Below, in pieces: positions 8,318-16,504 of a DNA stretch of 47,756 nt. This DNA comes from Bacteroidota bacterium (lineage in GTDB: Bacteria; Bacteroidota; Bacteroidia; Chitinophagales; Chitinophagaceae). The notes below the pieces were generated by a model. It ran no database searches, was not told the origin of the DNA, and saw only the letters and a program-made list of their open reading frames with translations. Location of the stretch: contig JABDCE010000012.1 in assembly GCA_013288285.1 (NCBI GenBank), forward strand, positions 1,100 to 48,855, read 5' to 3'. Made by a program: the position numbers and the translations under genes. Every line of letters starts with the position of its first letter. The stretch's first letter is position 1.

Positions 8318-8506
8318 TCAGCGGGAAACTTGCCCCGGCATTTCAGGTGGCAGATCCGGTTGCTGTGGTTCTGTGCCGGGTACTATTTCCGGTTCTGGTA
8401 CCGGTGGTACTATCGTGGGGTTTTCATTGGGTGTTGGCCGTGTTTCCGGTACGCCTATATTTGGGGGTAATTCGGGAATCTCCGGTTTCTTAGTTGGTTG
8501 TTCCAT
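8318..8506 (-). CDS. Proline-rich acidic small protein
   Basis: 62-aa protein from the ATG at 8506, with 19 Pro and 9 Glu residues; nearly all prolines sit in PE, PP, PT or EP pairs (for example KKPEIPELPPN, PPVPEPEIVPG). No signal peptide or membrane helix. It is likely disordered. Similar short Pro/Glu-rich proteins occur widely in Bacteroidota and have no assigned function. It lies 42 nt downstream of a prolyl-hydroxylase-like oxygenase on the same strand, so co-transcription is plausible and it could be that enzyme's substrate (inference). A TTG start six codons upstream is possible but less likely. Confidence 0.55.
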   Translation of the reverse strand: MEQPTKKPEIPELPPNIGVPETRPTPNENPTIVPPVPEPEIVPGTEPQQPDLPPEMPGQVSR

Positions 8507-8548
8507 TTGCCCAAATGCCAACAAAGATTATGCCACAAACCTGTGTAT

Positions 8549-9355
8549 TTATTTTCTCCTGTGGCGCGTACCGGTTGCTTTATTGCTTACGAACCGCGAA
8601 AGAAAATTCTTTGCTTTTCCTTCTACTGACAGCGCCACTTTCTTGAACAGGTCGTCCTCAGGGCGGGCATAAAATGTGGTCTTGTGAATGTATGCAGGCT
8701 CACCTACCGGCCGGGCAGAAAAGTAGTAGTTAGAGATGCACGCACGTGTGCCTGGCCTGAGTACTTTGTTCACAGAATGTATGGAATGTGTGTTGGTCTC
8801 CATCATTACCAGCCTATTGAAACGGGCATGTATTTCCTGACGCTCTGCCATGTCACCATCCCACAGTTCCAGGTTGCCGCCATTGTCTTCCGGCCAGTCG
8901 GGGGTAATATAGTACAGGGCATTCAGCACCCGATACAGTTTACCATCGCCGTCATGAGAGTTGTCGAGGTGGGGCAGGAGGAAATCGCCCTGCATCATCA
9001 TGGAGATACCTGAACCATATAGTGAGCCATCGGCAAGCAGGTCTTTGACGCCTGTTATCTCTGACACGATATTCACCACTGCTACGTCCTGGAAAGCGAG
9101 CAATATGTCGCCCACGAGCGGGTTGTAGCTATCAATGTCCACACCTACATGTTTATGCTCCTTCACTGTATGTCGCTCTATTAGTTTTTCGGCGGCGGGT
9201 AGCGCCCGGAAACAGTCTGCTGCCCAGGAGGCAGGCAACAGATCATCGAGGTGAAAATGCCTTACAGGGCCCGACTGCTGCCAGTATGTACGAAGGGTAT
9301 CTTTATTGGCCTTTAGTTGCTCCGCGATATGTGCTGATAATTCCTGCCTGGTCAT
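8549..9355 (-). CDS. 2-oxoglutarate/Fe(II)-dependent oxygenase, prolyl-4-hydroxylase-like
   Basis: 268-aa non-haem iron dioxygenase of the double-stranded beta-helix fold. The iron ligands are readable as His129-x-Asp131 (LLPHLDNSH) and a distal His193 (SIHSV), with Arg204 in GTRACISNYYFS as the 2-oxoglutarate anchor. The NALYYITPDW strand and NGGNLELWDG turn are typical of P4H-type 2OG-Fe(II) oxygenases. The family hydroxylates proline or other side chains, or small molecules; the substrate is unknown. The GT2 gene ends 28 nt upstream and the proline-rich peptide gene begins 42 nt downstream, so the three may form an operon. The C-terminal tail is basic. Confidence 0.86.
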   Translation of the reverse strand: MTRQELSAHIAEQLKANKDTLRTYWQQSGPVRHFHLDDLLPASWAADCFRALPAAEKLIERHTVKEHKHVGVDIDSYNPLVGDILLAFQDVAVVNIVSEITGVKDLLADGSLYGSGISMMMQGDFLLPHLDNSHDGDGKLYRVLNALYYITPDWPEDNGGNLELWDGDMAERQEIHARFNRLVMMETNTHSIHSVNKVLRPGTRACISNYYFSARPVGEPAYIHKTTFYARPEDDLFKKVALSVEGKAKNFLSRFVSNKATGTRHRRK

Positions 9356-9383
9356 ATAATGTCAGTTTTCTACCCTTGTAATA

Positions 9384-11333
9384 TTACACACCGCCAAGGT
9401 ATTTATAATTCTTCAGCAGTAAGGTAATATCTGTAAGCGGTGCATAGTGCTGCGCGTATGCTTTGTTGATCTGCGCTTTTACTTCCCGGGTGGGTTCGTA
9501 ACCCGCCAGTATGTTGTAGGGTTCAATAGCGCCCTTGCGTATGGGTGGCAAGTGGTTGGCGGAGACCGAAGATGCATAACCTACCCAGGTAAGCCGCCCC
9601 GACAATACCCGGAAGCAATTACCGAAAAATGTGCCTGGCCTCTTCACCATAAAGAAAGTGAACGGGAAGAAGATCATAAACAGGAATGCACCTGCTATAT
9701 CTACCAGCCGCTTGTTGCGTAGTTGTGCAAAATCGGCGAGATTGAATCGCCGGTCGATAGTGTACAGGTCGCCTGATGTGCTGCTGGAATTGCTGCCTAC
9801 AAAACTCTGGCTGCCGGGCAGGTGTATCTTGTATTCATATTCTTTGCCGCAGTGCTGCATCTGTGAAAAGACATCGGCATAACTGAGGCCGTTGATGCAG
9901 AAGATCACTTCATTTATCCCGGTGGTATAGAGTACCTGCTTCATTTGGGGTAGGGTAGCCAAGACGCCATGATGTTCTTCCTTAGGGCTTATGCGCCCTG
10001 AAAGCTCAGGGGCATAGTGTACCTGTTGTAGTATTGCCGCTGTCTTGTGGTATGCATGTTCATCTGCCACTATCACGGCTTTACGAGGAAGCTTATCATA
10101 GGGTATGAACCGCAGTATGCCCAGCCTATATAATAGTTCATGAAGACCAAGCAACACGGCGGTGCCCGCAAAACCGGTAAATATGATAATAGCACGTGAA
10201 TACCGCAGCTCAGGCGGCAGCAGGCCGTAATAAGCCAGGATGGCAGTAGTGCCCACAAGCATGCCCCGTACCACCTTCAGCGCACGGTAAGGCTGGTCGT
10301 ATACGCCATTAAAGTAAAAAGAGAGCAGCCATAAGGCAATGTATACCGGGAAGGTTGCATACACGGCACTGGGGTGAATGGGCATCAGGTTCTTTACCTC
10401 CTCTACCCAGAAATTTTTTATGCCCCATAGGGTCACCAGCAGTATCAGTGCGTCGAACAAAGGCATGTGAAATACCTTCAGACCGCGTTTTACCGTACCC
10501 AGCACAGCGCGTAGAACAATGCCCACATTGATGAAGAGTACAAACAGGCTGGCGTCTTTTTTTGAATAGTGTTTCTTTACAAAAGTGACGAGCGCCTCAT
10601 TAAATATACGCACATAGGAAAGGGTCATTTTTCGGGTACTCTCTCCTTTGTAATGTATCAGGTCTACTTCGGGATAATAGATGTTCTTATAGCCGGCCTT
10701 TTCTATGCGGTAGGAAAGGTCTACATCCTCGCAATACATGAAATAATCCTCATCGAACGGGCCGCCCGCTGTATCCATTGCCGACTTGCGCACCAGCATA
10801 CAGCAGCCTGACAGCACATCAACAGCAGCGGTCTGCCGCTCACCTACGTGTACCGCATAATATTTATTGAAGTAAGACGACGCAGGGAACAGCTTATTAA
10901 TACCCGTGGTCTTGAATATGGCCACAGAGAGTGACGGGAAAGACTTTTTGCTGTCAGGGGCAAACTGCCCCTTACCATCTATGAGCCGTGGGCCCAGGGC
11001 CCCTGCTTCGGGATGCGCGTCCATGTAGGCCAGCGTCTTCGCGAGGAAGTCTTCCGGCATCACGGTATCGGGGTTGAGGAAAAGTATGTATTCCCCCTTG
11101 GCAATCGCTACGCCCTGGTTATTGGCTTTGGAAAATCCTTTATTGTCTGTATTCTCTATCAGGATGGCTGATGGGAAATGTTCCCGCACCATCTTGCAAC
11201 TGTCATCCTCTGAATTATTGTCCACCACTATTACCTCTGCATCTATACCTGCTGCTGCCCGGAATACGGAATGCAGGCATACCTCTAAGAAGTACTTGAC
11301 ATTATAGTTTACAATAATAACTGATAACTTCAT
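9384..11333 (-). CDS. GT2 glycosyltransferase fused to a membrane domain
   Basis: 649-aa protein. Residues 1-250 are a GT-A fold family 2 glycosyltransferase (SVIIVNYNV start, VVDNNSEDDS, NKGFSKANNQG, and a metal-binding NPDT at 87-90; the EDVDLSYR acceptor-side motif follows). Residues about 270-420 hold several hydrophobic helices, and a soluble region with one more hydrophobic segment near 560-580 completes it. The C-terminal part (GNCFRVLSGRLTWVGY) recalls the tail of undecaprenyl-phosphate sugar transferases but lacks their full catalytic signature. A role in surface polysaccharide or glycolipid synthesis at the inner membrane is likely; donor and acceptor are unknown. Confidence 0.86.
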   Translation of the reverse strand: MKLSVIIVNYNVKYFLEVCLHSVFRAAAGIDAEVIVVDNNSEDDSCKMVREHFPSAILIENTDNKGFSKANNQGVAIAKGEYILFLNPDTVMPEDFLAKTLAYMDAHPEAGALGPRLIDGKGQFAPDSKKSFPSLSVAIFKTTGINKLFPASSYFNKYYAVHVGERQTAAVDVLSGCCMLVRKSAMDTAGGPFDEDYFMYCEDVDLSYRIEKAGYKNIYYPEVDLIHYKGESTRKMTLSYVRIFNEALVTFVKKHYSKKDASLFVLFINVGIVLRAVLGTVKRGLKVFHMPLFDALILLVTLWGIKNFWVEEVKNLMPIHPSAVYATFPVYIALWLLSFYFNGVYDQPYRALKVVRGMLVGTTAILAYYGLLPPELRYSRAIIIFTGFAGTAVLLGLHELLYRLGILRFIPYDKLPRKAVIVADEHAYHKTAAILQQVHYAPELSGRISPKEEHHGVLATLPQMKQVLYTTGINEVIFCINGLSYADVFSQMQHCGKEYEYKIHLPGSQSFVGSNSSSTSGDLYTIDRRFNLADFAQLRNKRLVDIAGAFLFMIFFPFTFFMVKRPGTFFGNCFRVLSGRLTWVGYASSVSANHLPPIRKGAIEPYNILAGYEPTREVKAQINKAYAQHYAPLTDITLLLKNYKYLGGV

Positions 11334-11443
11334 TAAAACAGGCCGGGTGTTATGCGAAGATAAGGGCAGTTGCTTTAATAAAGAAACGCAGCAGGTTCGT
11401 ATATATTGTCATCGGCAGCGGCTGGCTTACGTTTGGCATAGCC

Positions 11444-12823
11444 TTATATCTTTTCTGCCGCAGCCTTGCCTGTTTCCAGCGCACCCTCCATAAAGCCGCC
11501 CCATGAATCAGACAAATGCTCCCCGGCAAACAGTGTATGCAGGTGGGGTTTGTTCAGCCTTGGGAAGATGTCGAACCACTGCCCTTTGCCGTATACCGCA
11601 TAGGCGCCTTTTGAGAAATTATCGTTGCCCCAGTATTGCAGTTCCTGCCCGTCGATGTACTGGCTCACACTGCCAAAGGCGGGGTATAGCGACTGGTCCA
11701 TCATGTCGGCGCGCCATGCGTCAGATTGGTTGGCTATTACAGCGGCTTTATCGCCAATGGTGTAGGATATCAGTACGCCCCTTTTGGTGTTTTGCGTCTG
11801 GTTCTTGGTGCCGTGATAGAAATAATGGCCCGGCATATCTGTGATCATATCAAAAGCGTCATCGCCCCAGAACCGCTTGCGGAATAACACTGCATTCTTA
11901 TTGATGCGGGCATACTCCAGCGCCTGCATGGCGCTCAGCATGGACTCGGGTAATATAGGATCCCATGCGATGCGGCTTACTGCAAAAGTGGGCGCGGTGC
12001 AGATGAGCCTGTCGCCCTCTGCGATATAGTTGCCGGTGCAATACACCTTCACCTTGTTGCGCTGCACCACCTTTATCACCTGTGTGTTCTTCCTGATCTT
12101 GTGTTCGAAGCGGGCCATGAGCGCATCCGCTAACCGGGAGTTGCCGCCGGTTATCTTGTAGTCCATCTGGTTCCTGGAGGCCGGTGAGTTGCTGGTGTAT
12201 TCGCCCATGGCTGCCAGTGCAGATACCTCCCTGATACTTTCGCCAAAGTCGGTACTGTCTATCAGGTCGCGCAGGTCCAGGTCGGTTCCGCTGCAGCCGT
12301 GGTCTACGAGGAAACGCCACCAGTCGGTCTTATCGAGCTTGTGGTCCAGTATATCTTTTTGTTCAGGTGTAAGCGATTTGTAGTCTGCCAGTAGTTTTTC
12401 GTAGGTCACCATCCATTCGTGCGACTCTATCTTTTTCAAGTCGTCATAAAATTGCCCTTTGTAAATGGCCCGCGTATCGAACTGGTTATTATCGAGGTGC
12501 AGGTTGAACTCCGCGCACAGTTGCCGCAGCAGGTGATGGTCTTCACCCACCCATTCGGCGCCCAGCTCTACAATGAGGTTGTCGGGGCCACCGAAGGAAT
12601 GTGAATATACCCTGCCGCCGATGCGGTCGCGGGCTTCCAGTATTTCGAAGTCGATACCTCTTTTATCCAGCTCGTAAGCCGCCATGAGCCCGGCAAAACC
12701 GGCGCCGATGATGATGACCTTCTTGCGGTTTGGCAATACGATATTGGCAAAAACAGAAGAGGCTAAAAGTAGGCCACCGCCAGCAAGGGCGGCATTTTTG
12801 ATAAACTGCCTGCGTGAATTCAT
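11444..12823 (-). CDS. FAD-dependent amine oxidase with a Tat signal
   Basis: 459-aa flavoprotein of the monoamine oxidase/L-amino-acid oxidase family. The N-terminus (SRRQFIKNAALAGGG, then a hydrophobic stretch ending SVFA) is a twin-arginine signal, so a folded, FAD-loaded enzyme is probably exported. The Rossmann motif GAGFAG lies near residue 41, followed by the FAD-binding LEARDRIGGR block. The C-terminal LFAGEHLSDSWGGFMEGALE is the classic FAD-contacting motif of the family. It would oxidise a primary or secondary amine to imine with H2O2 release; the substrate is unknown. It is transcribed in the same direction as lpdA, which has its own terminator in between. Confidence 0.9.
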   Translation of the reverse strand: MNSRRQFIKNAALAGGGLLLASSVFANIVLPNRKKVIIIGAGFAGLMAAYELDKRGIDFEILEARDRIGGRVYSHSFGGPDNLIVELGAEWVGEDHHLLRQLCAEFNLHLDNNQFDTRAIYKGQFYDDLKKIESHEWMVTYEKLLADYKSLTPEQKDILDHKLDKTDWWRFLVDHGCSGTDLDLRDLIDSTDFGESIREVSALAAMGEYTSNSPASRNQMDYKITGGNSRLADALMARFEHKIRKNTQVIKVVQRNKVKVYCTGNYIAEGDRLICTAPTFAVSRIAWDPILPESMLSAMQALEYARINKNAVLFRKRFWGDDAFDMITDMPGHYFYHGTKNQTQNTKRGVLISYTIGDKAAVIANQSDAWRADMMDQSLYPAFGSVSQYIDGQELQYWGNDNFSKGAYAVYGKGQWFDIFPRLNKPHLHTLFAGEHLSDSWGGFMEGALETGKAAAEKI

Positions 12824-12923
12824 AAAAATGGAGATAAGAGGTTTCTGATGATGGTGAAATATAACGGACTAATGTACTGTGTATTTTTCAGAAAATATAA
12901 CAGGAAGTTTTGGGTACAAAAAT

Positions 12924-12947
12924 AAAGGCCGCCAGTTGGCAGCCTTT
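12924..12947 (-). terminator. Intrinsic terminator of lpdA
   Basis: AAAGGC-C-GCCA / TGGC-A-GCCTTT hairpin with one mismatch and a GT loop, followed on the minus strand by a T-rich run. It lies about 24 nt after the lpdA stop codon. Confidence 0.75.
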
Positions 12948-12970
12948 ACTATATCATTTCCTTTATTGTC

Positions 12971-14377
12971 TTATAAATGTATTGCTTCTCCCAGCGCCAC
13001 TTCTACGGCATCTTTTATGCCTTCGCTCATGGTAGGGTGTGGGTGTATGCTGTCCAGCACTTCCTGCCAGGTGGTTTCCAGCTTGCGGGCTACTACAGTC
13101 TCTGCAATAGTTTCTGTTACGTTGTAGCCTATGGAGTGTGTCCCCAGCCATTCGCCATACTTAGCATCGAAGATCACTTTTACAAAACCTTCTGTAGCGC
13201 CTGCTGCGCTTGCCTTGCCCGATGCAGAGAATGGGAACTTACCTACTTTTATTTCATAACCGGCTTCCTTAGCTTGCTTTTCGGTGAGGCCCACACTGGC
13301 TATCTCCGGTGAGCAATAGGTGCAACCCGGTACATTGCCGTAATCCAGTGGTTCAGGCAGGTGCTTATACTTACCTTCTTTGTTGGCTATAGCCTCTACG
13401 CAAATGATAGCGCCCTTTGATGCTACATGCGCCAGTGCCTGGCCAGGTGTAATATCTCCTATGGCATAGACTCCGTCAACATTTGTTTTGTAGTATTTAT
13501 CTACCAGTACCTTGCCTTTGTCTGTTTTTATGCCCAGTCCTTCCAGCCCTATGTTCTCAATATTTGACGCAATACCTACTGCGCTCAGCACTATATCAGC
13601 TTCCAGCACCACATCGCCTGTTTCTGTTTTTACCGTAGCCTTTACACCCGCGCCAGATGTGTCCAGCTTTTCTACAGAGGCATTGGTCATTATCTTCATG
13701 CCCTTCTTTCGGAATACCCTTTCCAGTTCCTTAGAAATATCTTCATCTTCCACCGGCACTATGCGGGGCAGAAACTCTACTATGGTTACTTCGACGCCCA
13801 GGCTCTTGTAGAAATAAGCAAACTCCACGCCTATAGCGCCGGAGCCTACTACTATCATGGTCTTAGGCATAGTAGGCAATGACATAGCCTCGCGGTAGCC
13901 TATAACCTTTTTGCCATCCTGAGGCAGGTTAGGCAACTGGCGGCTGCGTGCGCCTGTGGCCAGTATCACGTGTTTTGCCTGGTAAGCAGTGGTTTTGCCA
14001 TCAGCGCCGGTCACTTCCACTTCTTTCTTAGCGTTCAGTTTGCCCATGCCCATCATCACATCTATCTTGTTCTTCTTCATGAGGAAGGTTACGCCCTTGC
14101 TCATTTTATCGGCCACGCCACGGCTGCGCTTGATGACCGCACCGAAGTCGGGTTTGAAGTCGGTGGCAATGATGCCGTAATCAGCTGCGTGAGAGAAATT
14201 CTCAAATACGCTTGCCGACTTGAGGAGCGCCTTTGTAGGGATACAACCCCAGTTGAGGCAAATGCCGCCGAGGCTTTCTTTTTCAACGATAGTTACCTTA
14301 TAACCCAACTGTGATGCGCGTATCGCTGCTACATAGCCGCCGGGGCCGCTTCCTACTACGATTATATCGTATGCCAT
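12971..14377 (-). CDS. lpdA: Dihydrolipoyl dehydrogenase (E3)
   Basis: 468-aa class I pyridine-nucleotide disulfide oxidoreductase. It reoxidises dihydrolipoamide in pyruvate, 2-oxoglutarate, branched-chain keto-acid dehydrogenase or glycine cleavage complexes. The FAD motif is GSGPGG at 9-14, the redox-active disulfide Cys40/Cys45 sits in GGICLNWGCIPTK, the NAD motif is GSGAIGVEFA, and the catalytic His447-Glu452 pair lies in HPHPTMSEGI. Length is standard. No E1 or E2 gene is in the window, so which complex it serves is open. The gene starts about 140 nt from the divergent HEPN-like gene. Confidence 0.96.
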   Translation of the reverse strand: MAYDIIVVGSGPGGYVAAIRASQLGYKVTIVEKESLGGICLNWGCIPTKALLKSASVFENFSHAADYGIIATDFKPDFGAVIKRSRGVADKMSKGVTFLMKKNKIDVMMGMGKLNAKKEVEVTGADGKTTAYQAKHVILATGARSRQLPNLPQDGKKVIGYREAMSLPTMPKTMIVVGSGAIGVEFAYFYKSLGVEVTIVEFLPRIVPVEDEDISKELERVFRKKGMKIMTNASVEKLDTSGAGVKATVKTETGDVVLEADIVLSAVGIASNIENIGLEGLGIKTDKGKVLVDKYYKTNVDGVYAIGDITPGQALAHVASKGAIICVEAIANKEGKYKHLPEPLDYGNVPGCTYCSPEIASVGLTEKQAKEAGYEIKVGKFPFSASGKASAAGATEGFVKVIFDAKYGEWLGTHSIGYNVTETIAETVVARKLETTWQEVLDSIHPHPTMSEGIKDAVEVALGEAIHL

Positions 14378-14518
14378 AAAAGGATATTATTATTTTGGTA
14401 AATGAATCTTTATTCGCGGGGGCAAATGTAGTAAAAAAGAGCTGATGTTCTGGATGTTGGATGCGAGGTAGTGGTACTTGTGTGTAAATAAAAACTTAGG
14501 AATAAGTCTAATGTTTTC

Positions 14519-14526
14519 TAATTTTG
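14519..14526 (+). promoter_or_regulatory. Candidate -7 element for the HEPN/MNT pair
   Basis: TAATTTTG is an exact TAnnTTTG match 18 nt before the ATG at 14545. Its position supports 14545, not the in-frame ATG at 14607, as the ancestral start of the HEPN gene. No clear -33 TTG. Confidence 0.45.
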
Positions 14527-14544
14527 TGTAGTAACAACAAGTAG

Positions 14545-14975
14545 ATGGACGAGAAAGAAATTCGCTGGCAGCAACGGTTCGCCAATTTCTGCAAGGCACT
14601 TACCCAATGGCAAAGTTTGTCAAAAAAGGTAAAAACCTGAATGAACTGGAACAAACCGGCATGATAAAGGCGTTTGAATATACCTATGAGCTGGGATGGA
14701 ACACGATCAAAGACTTTTATGAAAGCCAGGGCGAAACAGGTATACAGGGAAGCCGTGACGCTATTGAACTAGCTTTTAAAAGAGGTTTGATAAAGGATGG
14801 CGCCGCATGGATGGGTATGCTGAAAGACGGAAATAAAACTGCTCATACATATAACGAGGTAACCGTTAATGAGATCGCCGGCAATATTTTATCGACTTAT
14901 TTTGCACAGTACCTTGAGTTGAAAGATGAACTGGATAAGATTATCAAGAAAAATACTGATTTGTTTAATGGTTAA
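14545..14975 (+). pseudogene. HI0074/HepT-type HEPN protein, frameshifted
   Basis: The HI0074 (HepT-like) family protein normally begins MDEK-IRWQQRFANF, and exactly this is encoded from the ATG at 14545. That frame stops at 14638, while the rest of the family (LNELEQTGMIKAFEYTYELGW, GSRDAIELAFKRGLI, NKTAHTYNE) continues in the -1 frame from about 14607 to 14975. One missing base between about 14605 and 14628 accounts for this; the restored protein would be 143 aa. The A6 tract at 14622-14627 forms an A_AAA_AAG slippery heptamer in the correct phase, so programmed -1 frameshifting is an alternative to a dead gene. The HEPN RNase motif RX4HXY reads GNKTAHTY, with Gly in place of Arg (codon at 14829). 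A shortened 122-aa product could start at 14607. The partner nucleotidyltransferase follows 5 nt later. Confidence 0.8.
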
Positions 14976-14980
14976 CTGAA

Positions 14981-15292
14981 ATGCAATTCGGGCTGAACGA
15001 AAATATTGTCCTCGGCATTAAAAGTGTCTTTTCCGCTTTCCCAGAAGTGGAAGAGGTAGTATTGTATGGGTCAAGGGCAAAGGGGAATTACAAGCCGGGC
15101 TCCGATATAGATCTGTCGCTGAAAGGTGATAAGGTCAACGCTTCATTAGTTAACCAGATCAGTTTAAAACTGGACGACCTTTATGTCGCTTATACCTTCG
15201 ACCTTTCTGTTTTCCGGCAGATAAGCGATACCTCATTATCCGATAATATTCAGCGGACCGGGATATCCTTTTATCGCAAAAATGACAGATGA
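14981..15292 (+). CDS. MntA/HI0073-type minimal nucleotidyltransferase
   Basis: 103-aa minimal nucleotidyltransferase. The catalytic pattern GSX10DXD is intact (GSRAKGNYKPGSDIDLS, near residues 29-43), with a later Asp in the FDLSVF strand. Family members pair with HEPN proteins (HepT/MntA, HI0074/HI0073); in studied pairs the MNT protein adds AMP to a HEPN tyrosine and neutralises the toxin. The gene follows its HEPN partner by 5 nt, consistent with translational coupling. Its C-terminus (GISFYRK) is typical. The MNT gene is intact although the HEPN partner is frameshifted. Confidence 0.88.
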   Translation: MQFGLNENIVLGIKSVFSAFPEVEEVVLYGSRAKGNYKPGSDIDLSLKGDKVNASLVNQISLKLDDLYVAYTFDLSVFRQISDTSLSDNIQRTGISFYRKNDR

Positions 15293-15302
15293 GCAGCCAT
15301 TA

Positions 15303-15333
15303 TTTGGTATTGTATGCTTTTAGCTTAATTTTG
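15303..15333 (+). promoter_or_regulatory. Bacteroidota promoter of sucD
   Basis: TTTG at 15303-15306, a 19-nt spacer, then TAATTTTG at 15326-15333. Both boxes and the spacing match the Bacteroidota primary-sigma consensus. The predicted transcript start is about 20 nt before the sucD ATG. This is the best promoter match I found in the window. Confidence 0.65.
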
Positions 15334-15358
15334 CGCACTTCCTAAACAAAGTGAACTC

Positions 15359-16243
15359 ATGTCTGTTTTAGTAAATAAGGATTCAAAAGTGATCGTGCAG
15401 GGCTTTACAGGTACAGAAGGTACTTTTCATGCCGGCCAGATGATAGAATATGGTACCAATGTGGTAGGCGGCGTAACTCCGGCTAAGGGTGGTACAATGC
15501 ACCTGGACCGCCCTGTATTCAATACCGTGCAGGACGCAGTAACGAAAACCGGCGCCGACGTGTCCATCATATTTGTGCCGCCTGCATTTGCCGCGGACGC
15601 AATAATGGAAGCTGCCGATGCTGGTATAAAGGTGATCATCTGCATTACAGAAGGAATACCTGTGCAGGACATGGTGAAGGCGCGTGAGTACATAAAAAGC
15701 CGTAGTTGCCGGCTGATAGGCCCTAACTGTCCCGGAGTGATCACTGCTGGAGAGGCTAAGGTGGGCATTATGCCAGGTTTTGTATTCACTCCCGGCCGTA
15801 TAGGCATTGTATCAAAATCAGGTACGCTTACCTATGAAGCGGCAGACCAGGCGGTAAAAGCCGGTATGGGCATATCTACTGCTATAGGCATAGGTGGCGA
15901 CCCCATCATAGGCACCACTACCCGCGAGGCAGTGGAACTACTGATGAACGACCCGGAAACAGATGGCATCATCATGATAGGGGAGATAGGCGGTAATATG
16001 GAAGCAGAAGCCGCACAATGGCTGAAAAATAATATGCGCAAACCGGTAGTCGGCTTTATAGCAGGGCAGACAGCCCCTGCAGGCCGTCGTATGGGCCATG
16101 CAGGCGCCATTATAGGCGGCGCTGATGACACAGCTGCGGCAAAAATGAAGATACTTGCAGAGTGTGGCATACATGTAGTAGCCAGCCCGGCCAACATAGG
16201 AAAAACAATGGCTGAAGCGCTTTCGAATGTTGCGGTAGGATAA
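15359..16243 (+). CDS. sucD: Succinate-CoA ligase alpha subunit
   Basis: 294-aa alpha subunit of succinyl-CoA synthetase, which interconverts succinyl-CoA and succinate with NDP phosphorylation in the TCA cycle. The CoA-binding [11 protein letters not shown] block is at the N-terminus, IGPNCPGVI and SKSGTLTYE lie mid-protein, and the phosphorylated His247 is in [10 protein letters not shown]. Length is standard. The beta subunit gene sucC is not in the window, so the subunits are unlinked here. A consensus promoter precedes the gene and a stem-loop follows, so it is monocistronic. Confidence 0.96.
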   Translation: MSVLVNKDSKVIVQGFTGTEGTFHAGQMIEYGTNVVGGVTPAKGGTMHLDRPVFNTVQDAVTKTGADVSIIFVPPAFAADAIMEAADAGIKVIICITEGIPVQDMVKAREYIKSRSCRLIGPNCPGVITAGEAKVGIMPGFVFTPGRIGIVSKSGTLTYEAADQAVKAGMGISTAIGIGGDPIIGTTTREAVELLMNDPETDGIIMIGEIGGNMEAEAAQWLKNNMRKPVVGFIAGQTAPAGRRMGHAGAIIGGADDTAAAKMKILAECGIHVVASPANIGKTMAEALSNVAVG

Positions 16244-16274
16244 ACGGCAATGGGCAGCAAATCACTAAAAATAC

Positions 16275-16303
16275 ATCCCCGGTTATGCTAAGTAACCGGG
16301 GAT
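16275..16303 (+). terminator. Stem-loop terminator after sucD
   Basis: 11-bp perfect stem (ATCCCCGGTTA/TAACCGGGGAT) with a 7-nt loop, 31 nt after the stop codon. The downstream T-tract is weak (TTCTTGTGG), so termination may be partial. Confidence 0.65.
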
Positions 16304-16504
16304 TCTTGTGGAAATACGTTAAGCAATAAGTTTTTAATCTTATCTTGTGAATCGTAAAACCGGCTGCTGGCACGGTATTTGGCTACCTATTACGTGTCGT
16401 AAAAGACAGATTAACATTGCATTGTGAATCTTTGGACCGGATATTGAATGTATCAGGTTATTACTATTTCAAAACACGATCAAACAAACACTAAAACAAA
16501 CAAC

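Noticed and set aside
14607-14975. HEPN protein beginning at the ATG at 14607 as a normal intact gene
   Set aside because: This loses the conserved MDEK-IRWQQRFANF start encoded just upstream in another frame, and the promoter-like element fits 14545. The frameshift interpretation explains all of the sequence.
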